Below are positions 23,601 to 29,693 of a DNA stretch of 64,000 bases, in pieces. Position 1 is the first letter of the stretch, and every line of letters begins with the position of its first letter. A program made the position numbers and the translations under genes. The stretch is from Anodontia alba (Eukaryota > Mollusca > Bivalvia > Lucinida > Lucinidae), in the NCBI GenBank assembly GCA_964016985.1, contig OZ024828.1, forward strand, positions 86,072,308 to 86,136,307, written 5' to 3'. The notes below the pieces were generated by a model, which saw only the letters and a program-made list of their open reading frames with translations, did no database searches and had not been told where the DNA came from.

Positions 23601-24024
23601 GCTATTAAAACTCTTATTGTCCTTTCGCTTGTTAATGTAATTCTCTGTTTCATTCTATCAAATTAGTCCCATTGTGTCTCTTTTATGTACATATGCGTTT
23701 CAATTACTAAGAATACCAAAACGAAACCAGAAACCAGTGCCATAAATGTTAATTGAACGCTTTGCCTATATTTTTAATAGTCTGTTTGGGTATTTCGATT
23801 TCGTGTTTCGGTAAGTCTAGTTACCCAGTCATTACTGTACATGGTGCCACGTATAGATCTGTAGACACTACATGAGATCGCATGGTAGTAGTTAGGCCCA
23901 GGCTACCGCAACTACAAGCCGGCATCCGAAGCCGTTCCCCACCCACATTTTTACAGCAATAATGGTAAGTATATAACAGTTTTTAAAACAATTAGGCGAT
24001 AGTAGAAATTAACAAACGTACCAT
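1403..24024 (-). CDS. SEC13: SEC13, COPII / nuclear pore WD40 protein (5' eight exons; C-terminus off the window)
   Basis: Eight minus-strand exons (24024-24022, 19589-19545, 16773-16658, 14498-14347, 11490-11401, 7533-7490, 4574-4447, 1523-1403) have AG/GT borders and matching phases and give 699 nt, 233 codons, without a stop. The product follows SEC13 from its first residue: [100 protein letters not shown] blocks. SEC13 is a six-bladed beta-propeller of ~320 residues, so blades 1 to the start of 5 are here and ~90 residues lie to the left of position 1. Known role: with SEC31 it forms the outer COPII cage at ER exit sites; it is also in the nuclear pore Y complex and GATOR2. No frameshift or missing WD core residue was seen, so the gene looks intact. 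Confidence 0.95.
1737..1957. mobile_element. TTAA MITE, family B
   Basis: TTAACCCATTTGTGTCGAAT at the left, ...AAAATAGGTTGAA at the right, core hairpin GCAAACAGTGTAGACCCTGA / ACTGTTTGC. Related copies at 12962-13181, 14920-15142, 18965-19192. Confidence 0.6.
2171..2304. mobile_element. Palindromic MITE, GGGCCCAGTTGTTCAAA family (short copy)
   Basis: Ends CTGGGCCCAGTTGTTCAAAA and TTTTGAACAACTGGGCCCAG are exact inverted copies. Confidence 0.8.
2476..2696. mobile_element. Palindromic MITE, GGGCCCAGTTGTTCAAA family
   Basis: Arms CAGGGCCCAGTTGTTCAAAG ... CTTTGAACAACTGGGCCCAG with inner GTTAGC/CGTTAAC repeats; middle TGCTGAAAAAATGTGAGTAG. Other copies: 17036-17289, 28775-29174, 30428-30662, 36037-36281, 37075-37931. 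Confidence 0.8.
3265..3598 (-). mobile_element. SINE, same family as 987-1275, with doubled GA-rich middle
   Basis: Shares TGTGTTGGGATTTAACAAC, AGAGGAACAGGAATGAAAGT and CCAATATCAGTTGGACGCCC. The AGAAAGAGGAACAGGAAT block occurs twice. Confidence 0.65.
3950..4080. mobile_element. Hairpin MITE, ACTCATTAGAAG core
   Basis: ACTCATTAGAAGTGCCTC faces GAGGCACTTCTAATGAGT, with TTGTGG/CCACAATAT outside. It occurs over 15 times in this window. Confidence 0.7.
4447..4574 (-). CDS. SEC13: SEC13 exon 7 (WD blade 4)
   Basis: Acceptor ttctctctgcag, 128 nt from [11 protein letters not shown] to [10 protein letters not shown], with donor gtataa after two bases of an Arg codon. A TTAA-flanked MITE starts only ~20 bp upstream of this acceptor. 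Confidence 0.95.
4598..4814. mobile_element. TTAA MITE, family G (CCCTTAAAGYGCC ends)
   Basis: TTAA at 4594-4597 and 4815-4818; arms CCCTTAAAGTGCC and GGCGCTTAAAGG; centre CATGTGAATCGTCTGC folds on GCAGACGATTCACATG. Lies next to the acceptor of SEC13 exon 7. Confidence 0.75.
5070..5262 (-). mobile_element. tRNA-derived SINE, family 1
   Basis: On the minus strand a tRNA-like head (GTGGCATAGATGGATGC, GGTTCGATCCC) is followed by the body GAATGTTG...TCATTCTC...CTGATTCAAGAAAG and GTCAGTTTCTGG. Other copies of the family listed separately. Confidence 0.65.
5787..5853. repeat. Solo core hairpin
   Basis: GCAAACAGTGTAGACCCTGA and TGGGTCTACACTGTTTG arms around a ~25 bp centre, without the usual family ends. 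Confidence 0.6.
5862..6095 (-). mobile_element. tRNA-derived SINE, family 2
   Basis: Minus strand: GTAGCCTAGTGGATAAGAG (box A-like), GGTTCGAGCCT (box B), then a body and a tail CCATAAAACCCAAATC plus A run. Copies at 37998-38180 and 39036-39185. Confidence 0.7.
6395..6870. repeat. Dispersed CTGACTTTTCC repeat
   Basis: Runs of CCCTGACTTTTCACTGACC and CCTGACTTTCCC separated by AT-rich DNA; a second copy is at 12125-12475. Part of SEC13 intron 6; function unknown. Confidence 0.5.
6899..7065. mobile_element. Hairpin MITE, ACTCATTAGAAG core, with outer arms
   Basis: AAGGAGTATTTGGTGATGAT against ATTATCACCTTCTT outside, ACATATGTTGTG ... CACAACATATGT inside, ACTCATTAGAAGTGC / GCACTTCTAATGAGT at the centre. 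Confidence 0.7.
7133..7310. mobile_element. Hairpin MITE, ACTCATTAGAAG core (worn)
   Basis: TAGCTCCAGATAAG at the left, TTTTATCTGGA at the right; centre AATGCCTCAACAAGGCACTT. Confidence 0.6.
7348..7441 (-). mobile_element. SINE family 1, 3' fragment
   Basis: GTTTTACGGCCCAGTCAACC ... CTGGGCAGG, the tail half of family 1; 50 bp from SEC13 exon 6. Confidence 0.6.
7490..7533 (-). CDS. SEC13: SEC13 exon 6 (short linker exon)
   Basis: Only 44 nt, coding [15 protein letters not shown] between acceptor atatttacag and donor gtaagg. It joins blade 3 to blade 4 in frame and matches the SEC13 loop that precedes [10 protein letters not shown]. Too short to find by ORF length; found by demanding phase agreement between exons 5 and 7. 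Confidence 0.9.
7865..8247. mobile_element. Two family A MITEs in inverted head-to-head arrangement
   Basis: 7861 TTAACCCTGATCCTGCTGAA starts a forward copy. From ~8035 a reversed copy runs to GCAGGAGCAGGG-TTAA (8224-8227), and 24 further bases end in a second AAGGG-TTAA (8248-8251). Confidence 0.6.
8725..10145. mobile_element. pogo/Tigger-like (Tc1-mariner) element, 1.4 kb
   Basis: Flanked by TA. Both ends read CAGTTGACTCTCGTTATCTC (left; right on the complement), 22 bases perfect. This CAGT-GACTCTCGTTAT type of end with a TA target is usual for pogo/Tigger elements. The interior (8900-10080) has no intact transposase; it includes a core-hairpin fragment at 9565-9640 and otherwise unassigned DNA. 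Confidence 0.7.
10298..10482. mobile_element. Hairpin MITE, ACTCATTAGAAG core (shortened)
   Basis: TAGCTCCAGACAAG at the left, CCTGGAGCTATG at the right, core GGGTACTCAGTAAAAGC. Confidence 0.6.
10498..10782 (-). mobile_element. tRNA-derived SINE, family 1, near full length
   Basis: Minus strand: tRNA-like head (CCGTCCGACTGGAGACC, GGTTCAACCCC), body with GAATGTTG... and tail GGGCCGTAAAACCTCAACAC. About 285 bp. Confidence 0.75.
10841..11032. mobile_element. Hairpin MITE, ACTCATTAGAAG core, well kept
   Basis: ATAGCTCTTGATCAGGCACT outside; TTTCTCGACGAAAACATATG against CATATGTTTTCGTCGAGAAA-type arm inside; centre AGCGCCTCACCGAGGCACTT. Confidence 0.75.
11401..11490 (-). CDS. SEC13: SEC13 exon 5 (WD blade 3)
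   Basis: Acceptor gtaatttcag preceded by a long T run (A run on +), 90 nt coding [18 protein letters not shown] then [12 protein letters not shown], donor gtaaga. Starts after one base of a Val codon and ends after one base of a Gly codon. Confidence 0.95.
11630..11657. repeat. Poly-G tract
   Basis: About 25 G in a row, a rare G-run that could form a quadruplex. Confidence 0.9.
12125..12475. repeat. Dispersed CTGACTTTTCC repeat, second copy
   Basis: Shares ATTCCCTGACTTTTTCCTG and AATTCCCTGACTTTTG blocks with 6395-6870. Confidence 0.5.
12962..13181. mobile_element. TTAA MITE, family B
   Basis: TTAA at 12958-12961 and 13182-13185; arms CCCATTGTAGACTG and CAGACTGCAATGGG; core hairpin of the shared type. 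Confidence 0.75.
13190..13620. repeat. Two-unit ~165 bp tandem repeat with GACGG-like end
   Basis: GAATTTTCAGTTTTTCTTCTG and AATTAGGTCAAGGT-ACC-AAAATC and GTTCTTTGTTATGT occur in both units; ends with ACTCGAACGCCGACGGGACC, GATGTCCCCTCACC at the start against CCCCCTCACCTGAGGT at the end. Family seems dispersed; I do not know its source. Confidence 0.55.
14121..14270 (-). mobile_element. SINE family 1, 3' half
   Basis: GTGTTGAGGTTTTACAGCCC ... GTATTGTGCACAATCTTTCG; truncated before the tRNA head. Ends ~75 bp from SEC13 exon 4. Confidence 0.65.
14347..14498 (-). CDS. SEC13: SEC13 exon 4 (WD blade 2)
   Basis: Acceptor tatctcttacag, 152 nt coding [17 protein letters not shown] through [17 protein letters not shown], donor gtatgt after the first base of a Val codon. 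The WAHPMYGN block is a SEC13 hallmark. A (TG)n tract and a MITE fragment begin within ~35 bp of the acceptor, on the intron side. Confidence 0.95.
14533..14597. repeat. (TG)n microsatellite
   Basis: About 32 TG units directly followed by a family G fragment (14598-14731). Confidence 0.95.
14832..14925 (-). mobile_element. SINE family 1, tail fragment
   Basis: GTTTGAGGTCATGTGGAGTC ... CCTGGGCAGATTTAGTC, joined directly to the MITE at 14920. Confidence 0.5.
14920..15142. mobile_element. TTAA MITE, family B
   Basis: TTAA at 14916-14919 and 15143-15146; CCCATTTAAGCC and GGCATAAATGGG arms; core AAACAGTGTAGACCCAGATC / GCCTACACTGTTTGC. Confidence 0.75.
15416..15634. mobile_element. Palindromic MITE, family D
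   Basis: ACAGTAAATGTCCTAAAAAT and GTTCGAA at the left mirror TTCGAAATTTTAGGACATTT at the right; centre GCAAACAGTGCAGACCCAGA hairpin. Related: 18012-18372, 18380-18575, 29350-29693, 42136-42357. Confidence 0.7.
15732..15990 (-). mobile_element. SINE family 1, old copy
   Basis: GAAGTTTTACGGCCTAGTCA ... CCTGGGCAGACTTAATCC ... AGCTGGGATTCCACCTTGCA; many substitutions and small gaps. Confidence 0.6.
16143..16349. mobile_element. TTAA MITE, family A
   Basis: TTAACCCTGTGCCTTCTGG at 16139; core GCAAACAGTGTAGATCCAGA with GATCTGCAATGTTTG; right end GACAAGGG-TTGATAA. Confidence 0.65.
16490..16620 (-). mobile_element. tRNA-derived SINE fragment, different family
   Basis: Minus strand GTCAGATGAGCGATTCACAC and GGTTCAAATCC are box A/B-like. 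38 bp from SEC13 exon 3. Not a functional tRNA: no acceptor stem. Confidence 0.5.
16658..16773 (-). CDS. SEC13: SEC13 exon 3 (WD blade 1)
   Basis: Acceptor cttgtttcag, 116 nt starting HDAQLDYYG and ending DLRG, with donor GTAACC after the second base of a Gly codon. It carries the first WD motif ([10 protein letters not shown]). Starts in phase 0, ends in phase 2. Confidence 0.93.
17036..17289. mobile_element. Palindromic MITE, GGGCCCAGTTGTTCAAA family
   Basis: TCCAGTTGTTCAAAGC ... GCTTTGAACAACTGGGCCCA; centre GAGTAGCTTTTGCA / TGCAAAAGCTACTC. Confidence 0.8.
17289..17584 (-). mobile_element. tRNA-derived SINE, family 1, full length
   Basis: Minus strand: CGCGGTGGCTCAGTTGGATG (box A) and GGTTTGATCCC (box B) lead, tail ACACAAACAAAC. 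It abuts the 17036-17289 palindrome exactly. Confidence 0.75.
17619..17932. mobile_element. Family G-like MITE with an insertion
   Basis: Outer halves (TTAACCTTTACCACTTTCCAG; GTCATCTGCTGAAAATTTTA) belong to family G; 17701-17829 between them resembles 16793-17010 (ACCCAAAAGGTAAACCTCGG, GACGCCCGCC). Confidence 0.5.
18012..18372. mobile_element. Family D MITE
   Basis: TACTATATTTACAATAAG ... core hairpin AACAGTGTAGACCCAGATCA / GATCTGGGTCTCCACTGTTT ... ACAAGTATGGTTAGGATTTA, AAGGCATCTGAATATTTATG. Confidence 0.6.
18380..18575. mobile_element. Family D MITE, second copy in tandem
   Basis: CCTGAGCACAAAGTGCAGAC ... TCATCCAGCACTTTTTAGAC ... AAATATGGTTAGGAGTTAAG. Confidence 0.55.
18655..18950. repeat. 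Dispersed repeat, pair with 41255-41520
   Basis: TTTTCACAATATTGTTGTGA, ACATCAATAATTTAAATTCA and AGAACAAAATATTTTCATT occur in the same order at 41255-41520. Confidence 0.7.
18965..19192. mobile_element. TTAA MITE, family B
   Basis: TTAA at 18961-18964 and 19193-19196; CCCATTATAGTCTGGAG at the left, GTCTACAATGGA at the right; core hairpin present. Confidence 0.75.
19350..19500. mobile_element. Hairpin MITE, ACTCATTAGAAG core, half lost
   Basis: ATAGCTCTTGATAAGGCGCT ... GATACCCACTCTTATCTAGA; left half of the core deleted. Ends ~45 bp from SEC13 exon 2. Confidence 0.6.
19545..19589 (-). CDS. SEC13: SEC13 exon 2
   Basis: Acceptor ttgtcttacag, 45 nt coding [15 protein letters not shown], donor gtaagt; phase 0 at both ends. 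This is the N-terminal strand that, in known SEC13 structures, lies before blade 1. Confidence 0.92.
19853..20076 (+). mobile_element. SINE family 1, head missing
   Basis: + strand: ACATTCTTTCGTGGAGATTG ... CTGATTCAAGAAGGACAGTT ... GGGCTGTAAAACCTCAACAC. Confidence 0.7.
20080..21210. other. SEC13 intron 1, no feature seen
   Basis: AT-rich intron sequence without an exon with good borders or a repeat that I recognise, apart from short runs (CATGCAAGACACTYGCAA near 20628 and 20833). Confidence 0.5.
21219..22185. mobile_element. hAT-like non-autonomous element with 8-bp TSD
   Basis: CTTTGTAT occurs on both sides (21211-21218 and 22186-22193). The inner ends are inverted copies with mismatches: CTCGGCACATAGCAAACC on the left against TTCGGCATATAGCAAACT on the right strand, followed by GGCACATA. 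Interior carries a GCAAACAGTGTAGA-type hairpin element (~21360-21660) and AT-rich DNA, no transposase. The 8-bp TSD suggests hAT. Confidence 0.55.
22837..23826. mobile_element. Mutator-like non-autonomous element: 9-bp TSD, ~64-bp TIRs, tandem-repeat interior
   Basis: Perfect 9-base direct repeats AGTCATTAC flank it (22828-22836, 23827-23835). The ends are inverted copies over ~64 bases with few mismatches (CGGTACCTAGATTTACCG versus GGGTAACTAGACTTACCG, then CGAAAT, AAACAGACT, TTAAAAATATAGG). The interior is a tandem array of ~171-187 bp units whose start copies part of the TIR (CCTCCGAAATACC at 23042 and 23400). No transposase ORF. A 9-bp TSD with long TIRs is typical of the Mutator superfamily; assignment is by structure only. 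Confidence 0.75.
22855..23465. repeat. Four ~180-bp tandem units inside the Mutator-like element
   Basis: Each unit has CGAAATACC, a short gap, GTTAAAAATATAGG, AAATGCTGTT, a Gly-rich-looking GCG block, AAATATTTTC, AAATAAATATA and CAGTATAA. Unit starts near 22859, 23042, 23213 and 23400. Confidence 0.8.
24022..24024 (-). CDS. SEC13: SEC13 exon 1, coding part (start codon only)
   Basis: On the minus strand the bases read GAAG-ATG followed at once by donor GTACGT. After splicing, the codon after ATG is GTG of exon 2, giving MVSVLN, the expected SEC13 N-terminus, with A at -3 and G at +4. An exon that codes only the initiator Met also fits my memory of vertebrate SEC13. The 5' UTR and transcription start are not defined. 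Confidence 0.8.
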
Positions 24025-24300
24025 CTTCAAAAGCTCTCAATGCAGAAGCGTAATTTATGAATTAAGCTACACTGTGTTGTTCACAAATCTCTAGATTTGA
24101 GATAGCAGTTTTGACAAAAATATTTTGACGTGGCGAGACTACTTTTAACTCCAGTTAGAGAGTGTCGGTTAAGTTAAAAAATAAGAATGATAACATCAGA
24201 AAATTGAACGGAACGATTGTAACGATTTGATGTGACCGCGAGGGAAAAGGCGGAATCAAAACAACGGTACCAACCTTTGATGACCCAGAAAAAGCCTTTA
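24025..24300 (-). promoter_or_regulatory. SEC13 upstream region with a UPR-type element
   Basis: This stretch lies just upstream of the SEC13 start codon and holds no obvious repeat. On the + strand 24126-24134 reads TGACGTGGC, the consensus core of ATF6/XBP1/CREB3L-type unfolded-protein-response elements, ~100 bp from the ATG. No clear TATA box. That it is the promoter is inferred from position; the motif is read directly. Confidence 0.5.
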
Positions 24301-25029
24301 TTCTTCTTGAAATTGAATGATGTTAGGCAGGCATATTAATTATAGAGTCTTCTTCAAAAAGAACTCTTTTTTCCCCCCCAGGACAATTGCAACTTGGAAT
24401 GGCCTTACAACCGAAGCTGTCTCTGCTGAGACAGTTGATGGGTTTAAGGCCAAAATATAATTTCCTAGGGTTGGGCAGGGGATAGGTATGGATTCATTCC
24501 CTTAACGACTTCATGTAAATAGTTTTAATCTGCTGGTGACTGTGTCACAATACTTTTTTTTGTTGTTGTTTTGAAACATATGTGTCACACTCCAACCCTG
24601 TCATCATGGTCAGAATTGACCGAACAAAGTATCGGAAGAAGAAAATGCATATCCCACCCCCCCCCCACCCCACCGCACCAAAAAAAAAAAAAAAAAAAAA
24701 AAATCCGGTATATCAGTCATAGGCCTACCCAAAAATATCAGCCGCTGAGATGTTAGCATACCCCAAAAAATATTCCTCTTGCTTTTTAGCCTTTTTTTTT
24801 CATAAAAGTTTGTTTTTTATTTATTTTTTCTTTATAACGATTGTGTATTAGTAATATGTGTGCTTTAAACAGTTTCCAACAGTAGCTCCGTTTTTACTTT
24901 AATGGTATTGAACTGATGCACAGCAGAAATAGAACTGTTAAAACAGAATAAAAACAACCATCAGTTCAGTAGAAGGTTCTAACCCTGATTTTTACAAGAG
25001 AAAAAATAGAAAAAATGAAAAAAAAAAAA

Positions 25030-25690
25030 AAAAAAAAAGCTAGAAGCATCAAACTTGATATACTACGCAATGATGATGACTTACATCATGTAAGAGACAA
25101 TGGGCTTTCTCGGCTTATTTGTTCATCTGTTCCTTTATTTTTCTTTCTCTCTATATAGACCAATGTTAAATTTTTCATCAAAGATTTCTCAGGAACTATA
25201 AAAACTAGAAACCTCAAATTTGGTATACTATGCTCTTATGATGACTTATATCGTATAAGTGACAATGGGTTTTCTCGGCTTGTTTGTTCATCTCTTTTTT
25301 CATTCTTCTTTCTCTACATGTAGGCCAATGTTATTTTTTTAGTCCAAGATTTCTCAGGAACTATAAAAGCTAGAAGCCTCAAAATTCATGTACAATACAA
25401 CGATGGTGACTTATATTTGTGTAAGAGACAAGGGATTTTATTGACTTATTTGTTCATCTGTTGTTTCATTCTTCTTTCTCTCCATATTGGCCAATTTAAA
25501 TTTTTCGTTTAAGATTTCTCAAGAACTATAAAAACTAGAAGCCTCAAACTTGTTATACTATGAAATGATGATGACTTGTATCGTGTAATAGACAATAGGC
25601 TTTCTCGGTTTCTTTGTTTATCTGTTCTTTCATTCGTCTTTCTCTCTATACAGATCAATATTAAAGGTGTTCAAGTCGTTGAAGTTTCAC
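25030..25690. repeat. Four ~163-bp tandem units
   Basis: CTAGAAGCCTCAAA-type starts near 25040, 25204, 25369 and 25538; each unit contains GATGATGACTTA, GACAATGGG, GTTCATCTGTT, TTCTTTCTCTCTATA and GATTTCTCAGGAACTATAAAA. Confidence 0.8.
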
Positions 25691-25859
25691 TATGCACAGA
25701 GGCTGATACGTTTTTATTGAGCATACACGTTTGAAGACACATTGTCGCCTGATGTAGTCCCAATACTTTAGATCAAAGCGCTCCAGACTCTATTGTTTGT
25801 TGCCCTTCGACGTTAGTAGAAGGGGACTATTAAAATGGATTCGTCCGTCCGTACGCAGA

Positions 25860-26450
25860 CACAAAGAGATGGGTAGCTTGTGGACGCAACTCCTCTTACA
25901 GTTTTTAACCGATTTTTTTGAAACTTTGCAAGTGTTTTATCATGGTCTGAAGATGTGCATCCGATTTTGGGTTATCCTCCCATTATTTTTTATCAACTTT
26001 TTCCACTTTTTCGACAAAGTTTTTTTTTTCCAGGTCAGATTACTATTACCTTATGGGCGCAACATCTCCTTAAGTTTTCCACCAATCATTTTGAAACCAT
26101 GCATACTTGTTGTACATGGTCTGTAGATGTGTATGTGGTTTTGCGCTTACCCTCTTTTATCCACTTTTTCTACCTACTTTTTTCCAGGTTTGATTGCTAT
26201 TAGAATAGATACCTTGAAAGCGCAACTCCACCTAGAGTTTTCCACCGATCATTTTGAAACTATGCATACTTGTTCTATATAGACTGAAGATGTGCATGTG
26301 GTTTATGGGTTATCCTCCTATTATTTTCTTATCAACTTTTTATACTTTTTCGACTTAGTTTTTTTTTCAGGTCCGATTAGTATTAGAATATATATCTTGT
26401 GGGCGCAACTCCTCCTAGTCAGCACATACAACATTGTCAGCTTGCTAAAA
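25860..26450. repeat. Three ~190-bp tandem units
   Basis: GGCGCAACTCCTCCT-like start, TTCCACCGATCATTTTGAAAC, CTGTAGATGTGTATGTGG, TTTCAGGTCCGATTACTATTA repeat three times, near 25885, 26055 and 26218, with a partial unit at 26400. GTCCGTCCGTACGCAGACA lies just before. Confidence 0.75.
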
Positions 26451-26764
26451 TGTGGGCCATGTCATGACAAAACCTGTTGTTGTTTTTTTGCCTTTTGCGA
26501 ACAGTAGTCTGTCTTATCAGTACCTTTATATTCGCAGCTTGGATAGTACAATACCTCTAGTTTCTATGTCTAAAAACAAAGACTCTTGCTAGTCTATGTA
26601 GCTGAGCAGGACGGTTTGTATCTTACCTAATCGCAAACCCAGAAGACAGGTTTTCTCCCATCTTTGCCTATATGAGATAGGCTTTTTGTCCGTGTGAAAA
26701 ACTTCAATCTCACATGACCATGTAATAGGCACGCTGGTCCTGGGAAAAATCTACTTAAAAAGGG

Positions 26765-26935
26765 GAGAAAAAAATCCATCATGAGCCAGTCCATGCAGGA
26801 TAGGGAATTCTCACCCTCGGGGTAAGAATTTCAACCAGGGACTCGTAAAGCCTCGTCCCTGGTTGAAATTCCTACCCTCGGGTAAGATTTCACTATCCTA
26901 CATGGACACTCATGATGGATTCTTATATTCTTGTG
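26765..26935. mobile_element. Palindromic MITE (AATCCATCATGA ends)
   Basis: AAATCCATCATGAGCCAGTC ... GACACTCATGATGGATT; inside, TTTCAACCAGGGACTCG against CGTCCCTGGTTGAAATT. Second copy at 31563-31718. Confidence 0.75.
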
Positions 26936-26990
26936 ACAGGGTCATATAATGATAAATTCAAAGATAAATGAAGGAGAGCGGATAAACCTA

Positions 26991-26999
<9 letters not shown>

Positions 27000-27047
<48 letters not shown>

Positions 27048-27052
27048 TGTGG
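27000..27052. repeat. Poly-T then (GT)n
   Basis: About 40 T followed by GTGTGTGT. Confidence 0.95.
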
Positions 27053-27397
27053 CCACTTTTAGCATGGTGCGATACAGGGATCCGGTTTCTGTCCATTTCT
27101 TCTTCTAGCCGTCAACATTTGCAACAATCATAGCGTGGACCCTAATGTTCAAGTCAGATTTGTCACCAATTTGCGCACAACATAGCTTTTGGGGGAATTC
27201 TTGTCCAAGCTAGTCTATTCTTGGAAGGCTTTCTTGGTATCTGGATTTCTTTCAAATTGGAGATTATTTTCCCTATATCTGGGAATCAAATCGTCTCCTT
27301 CTTAACAGGGAAGCAAAGTATTTCATACCCCTATTAGAAAAGAAGTTGAATTGTTTTCGAATGAGAAGCTTCCCCTGCAAGTGTGAACACTTTCTTC

Positions 27398-27829
27398 ACC
27401 TTAACGCACCAATCATGACTATCAGATAGCATTTTAAGAGTGTTTTTTTTTGCTTACGTTTCAGAGAAAAGTCTCGACAATACATGTGAATTGTCTGCCA
27501 TTCTCTGCTGGGCAGACAATTCCCGTAATGTCAAGACTTATTTTCTCTTAACCCTTTTTCTGCTGAACCCACCCGGATATACCCTGCCTTTGCAAACAGT
27601 GTAGATCCAGATCAGTTGGCTTCTGAAGAAGCCAACTGATCTGGATCTGCACTGTTTGCCATTAAGTATGTGAATTTAAATGAACAAACTGGGTCAAGTA
27701 ATCTGATTGGCTGAAAATTAGGGGTGTAGTATCTTAATTTATTCCGCATGGCAAGGATTAAAATAAGAAAAAAAATTAAATTGTATCAGATTACCGTTTG
27801 CTTTAGAATTTACGATGGTGCTTCAAGGA
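27398..27829. mobile_element. Family G TTAA MITE carrying a nested family A MITE
   Basis: Outer arms CCTTAACGCACCAATCA and GTGCTTCAAGGA-TTAA (27830-27833), with the GTGAATTGTCTGCC hairpin. The family A copy (27552-27757, TTAA at 27548 and 27758) interrupts the right arm. Confidence 0.7.
27552..27757. mobile_element. TTAA MITE, family A (nested)
   Basis: CCCTTTTTCTGCTGAACCC ... GGCAAGGA between TTAA copies; core GCAAACAGTGTAGATCCAGA / GATCTGCACTGTTTGCC perfect over ~60 bases. Confidence 0.8.
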
Positions 27830-27839
27830 TTAATAAGAC

Positions 27840-28040
27840 CATAGCTCCAGATATGGAGGAGTAATGAGGATAATTTTGGACAATTTTTCTTATTTCTCCA
27901 TAAAAACGTGAGTACTTGTTAGAATCGCCTCATCGAGAAGATTCTAACAGGTACCCAAAACATGTTTCTAACAAGAAATAAGAAAAATATCAATTAATTA
28001 GTCTCACTACTCCTCCTTATCCGGTGCTATGTAAGACTAA
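27840..28040. mobile_element. Hairpin MITE, variant core (CTTGTTAGAATCGCC)
   Basis: ATAGCTCCAGATATGGAGGA at the left, TCCTCCTTATCCGGTGCTAT at the right; GATTCTAAC inverted at the centre. A relative is at 30980-31150. Confidence 0.7.
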
Positions 28041-28774
28041 AGAAAATAATTCCTGATTCTCTGTACTGTGCTTGTGATAAATAAACCAATTCTTGATTCT
28101 CTGTTCTTTGTTGTGATAGGTTTGATCAGCCAACGAAAACGGGTCTGACAGGTGATAATTACATCGGTAACAAGTAGGGGTGTAAAGATACATCGAAATA
28201 TTGATGCATCATAATAGTGACTGTCAGGATAGTGCTATCATGATAGTGTTTTCAACTATCGATCACTATCGCCGATAATCTCTTCAACTATCGATATAGA
28301 GTTTTGATAGTTTTTGTTTCTGTACATTTTCTCCTCCTGTAATACCATTCTAAAGCTTTTCTGTCCAAATTAAGAACGTATGAGAACAGAGAGGACTTCT
28401 GCTTTGCAAAAATGTTTGTTGAAATAATGGAAAAGCTGATATTTGAGAGGGTAATGATGTTTAGTATCTTTACAGGCAGTCCAGTCTTTATAAAATTAAC
28501 CAAATTCATTTGATTTGGAAATGCTGATAGAATCGTGATATTAGACCCTTGATAGTAATAGTATCGTGATAGTCATAATTTGGCATGATAGTCAACCTTA
28601 GTAACAAGATGCTACGGAAGATAAGCTGGTCTGCCGGACAAGGACTAGGAAGGAAGGACTAGGAAGGAAGGACCAGGGCATTGTCAACCTCATACAGGTA
28701 TGTGACCAAGATAAATTTGCAGATTAATATGAGCTACATGTAGCTATGAACAAGATTACGAGCTGTATAACTAT

Positions 28775-29174
28775 CTGGGCCTAGTTGTTTAAAGCATCGT
28801 TAGCTTAACGAGCTTGTTATTGGTCAAACTGTTAAACTTTAAAGCGCTAATCACAAGTAAAGCAGACAACAATTTTGATTTTTTTTTAAATTTATTTTCA
28901 GAAGAAAACAAGTCTTGACATTTCATGTGAATCGTCTGCCAAGCAGACGATTCACATGAAATATCAAAACTTGTTTTCTCTGAAAAATTAAAAAAATTAG
29001 AATGTCGTCTGCTACAAATTTTGCTTGGCGCTTTAAGGTTTAACTGTTCTAGCAAATAAAATATCTAATACTCTGGTATTTTTGCTGAAAAATGTGGGTA
29101 GCTACTGATATTTCTCTACTGGGCAGACAATATGTTAAGAAACGACATCGTTAGTTTTGAACAACTGGACCCAG
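28775..29174. mobile_element. GGGCCCAGTTGTTCAAA palindrome with nested family G MITE
   Basis: CTGGGCCTAGTTGTTTAAAG ... TTTTGAACAACTGGACCCAG. The nested element is 28836-29039, with TTAA at 28832 and 29040. Confidence 0.75.
28836..29039. mobile_element. TTAA MITE, family G (nested)
   Basis: CTTTAAAGCGCTAATCACAA ... TTGGCGCTTTAAGG; centre CATGTGAATCGTCTGCC / GCAGACGATTCACATG perfect. Confidence 0.8.
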
Positions 29175-29349
29175 ACCTGAAAGTGCAATCAAAATCTCTG
29201 CTCAGGGTGCTTTGTGACTTAAATCAATAGGCCTCGCATCACTGTAGGTTCAAGTCTCGCTTTGGTTACCACTGCGAGAAGCATTTCTGCAACAGGCTTT
29301 TCAGTAAAAAAAATAGAGGAGGCCGGAACAGAATTTCAGGCTATTGCCT

Positions 29350-29693
29350 ACATTACCGTATTTATCGTAGAATAGAATAGAATGATTTTATTCAACTTCT
29401 GGCATACATAGCAACAAAACTCAATAAACATAATATAACACATCTGCGATGAGCTAACAACGTGATAAAAGGACAATGAAATGAGATGAAAAATGACTTC
29501 ATTAAATCTAAGTACCACGTATGTATTCGGACAGACAGGCCTGAGCAAATAGTGTAGATCCAGACTCATCTGGGTTTACACTGTTTGCCAACCATCCAGC
29601 ATTTTTTAGACACAACAACTGCACTTGTTCAAATTTTAGAACGAGTATAATAAGGAGTTGAGAGTCCTACTACTTAGGGTAAATACGGTAAGT
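29350..29693. mobile_element. Family D MITE, worn, with an insertion
   Basis: TATTTATCG... then GGACAGACAGGCCTGAGCAA, ACTGTTTGCCAACCATCCAG, TAAGGAGTTGAGAG and GGGTAAATACGGTA. Confidence 0.5.

Noticed and set aside
23965..23985. Plus-strand ATGGTAAGTA as a divergent gene's first exon
   Set aside because: Only an ATG with a donor-like string; no downstream exon could be supported.
25797..26507. Phe-rich + strand ORFs resembling membrane proteins
   Set aside because: They are the T-rich ~190-bp tandem units; hydrophobicity follows from base composition.
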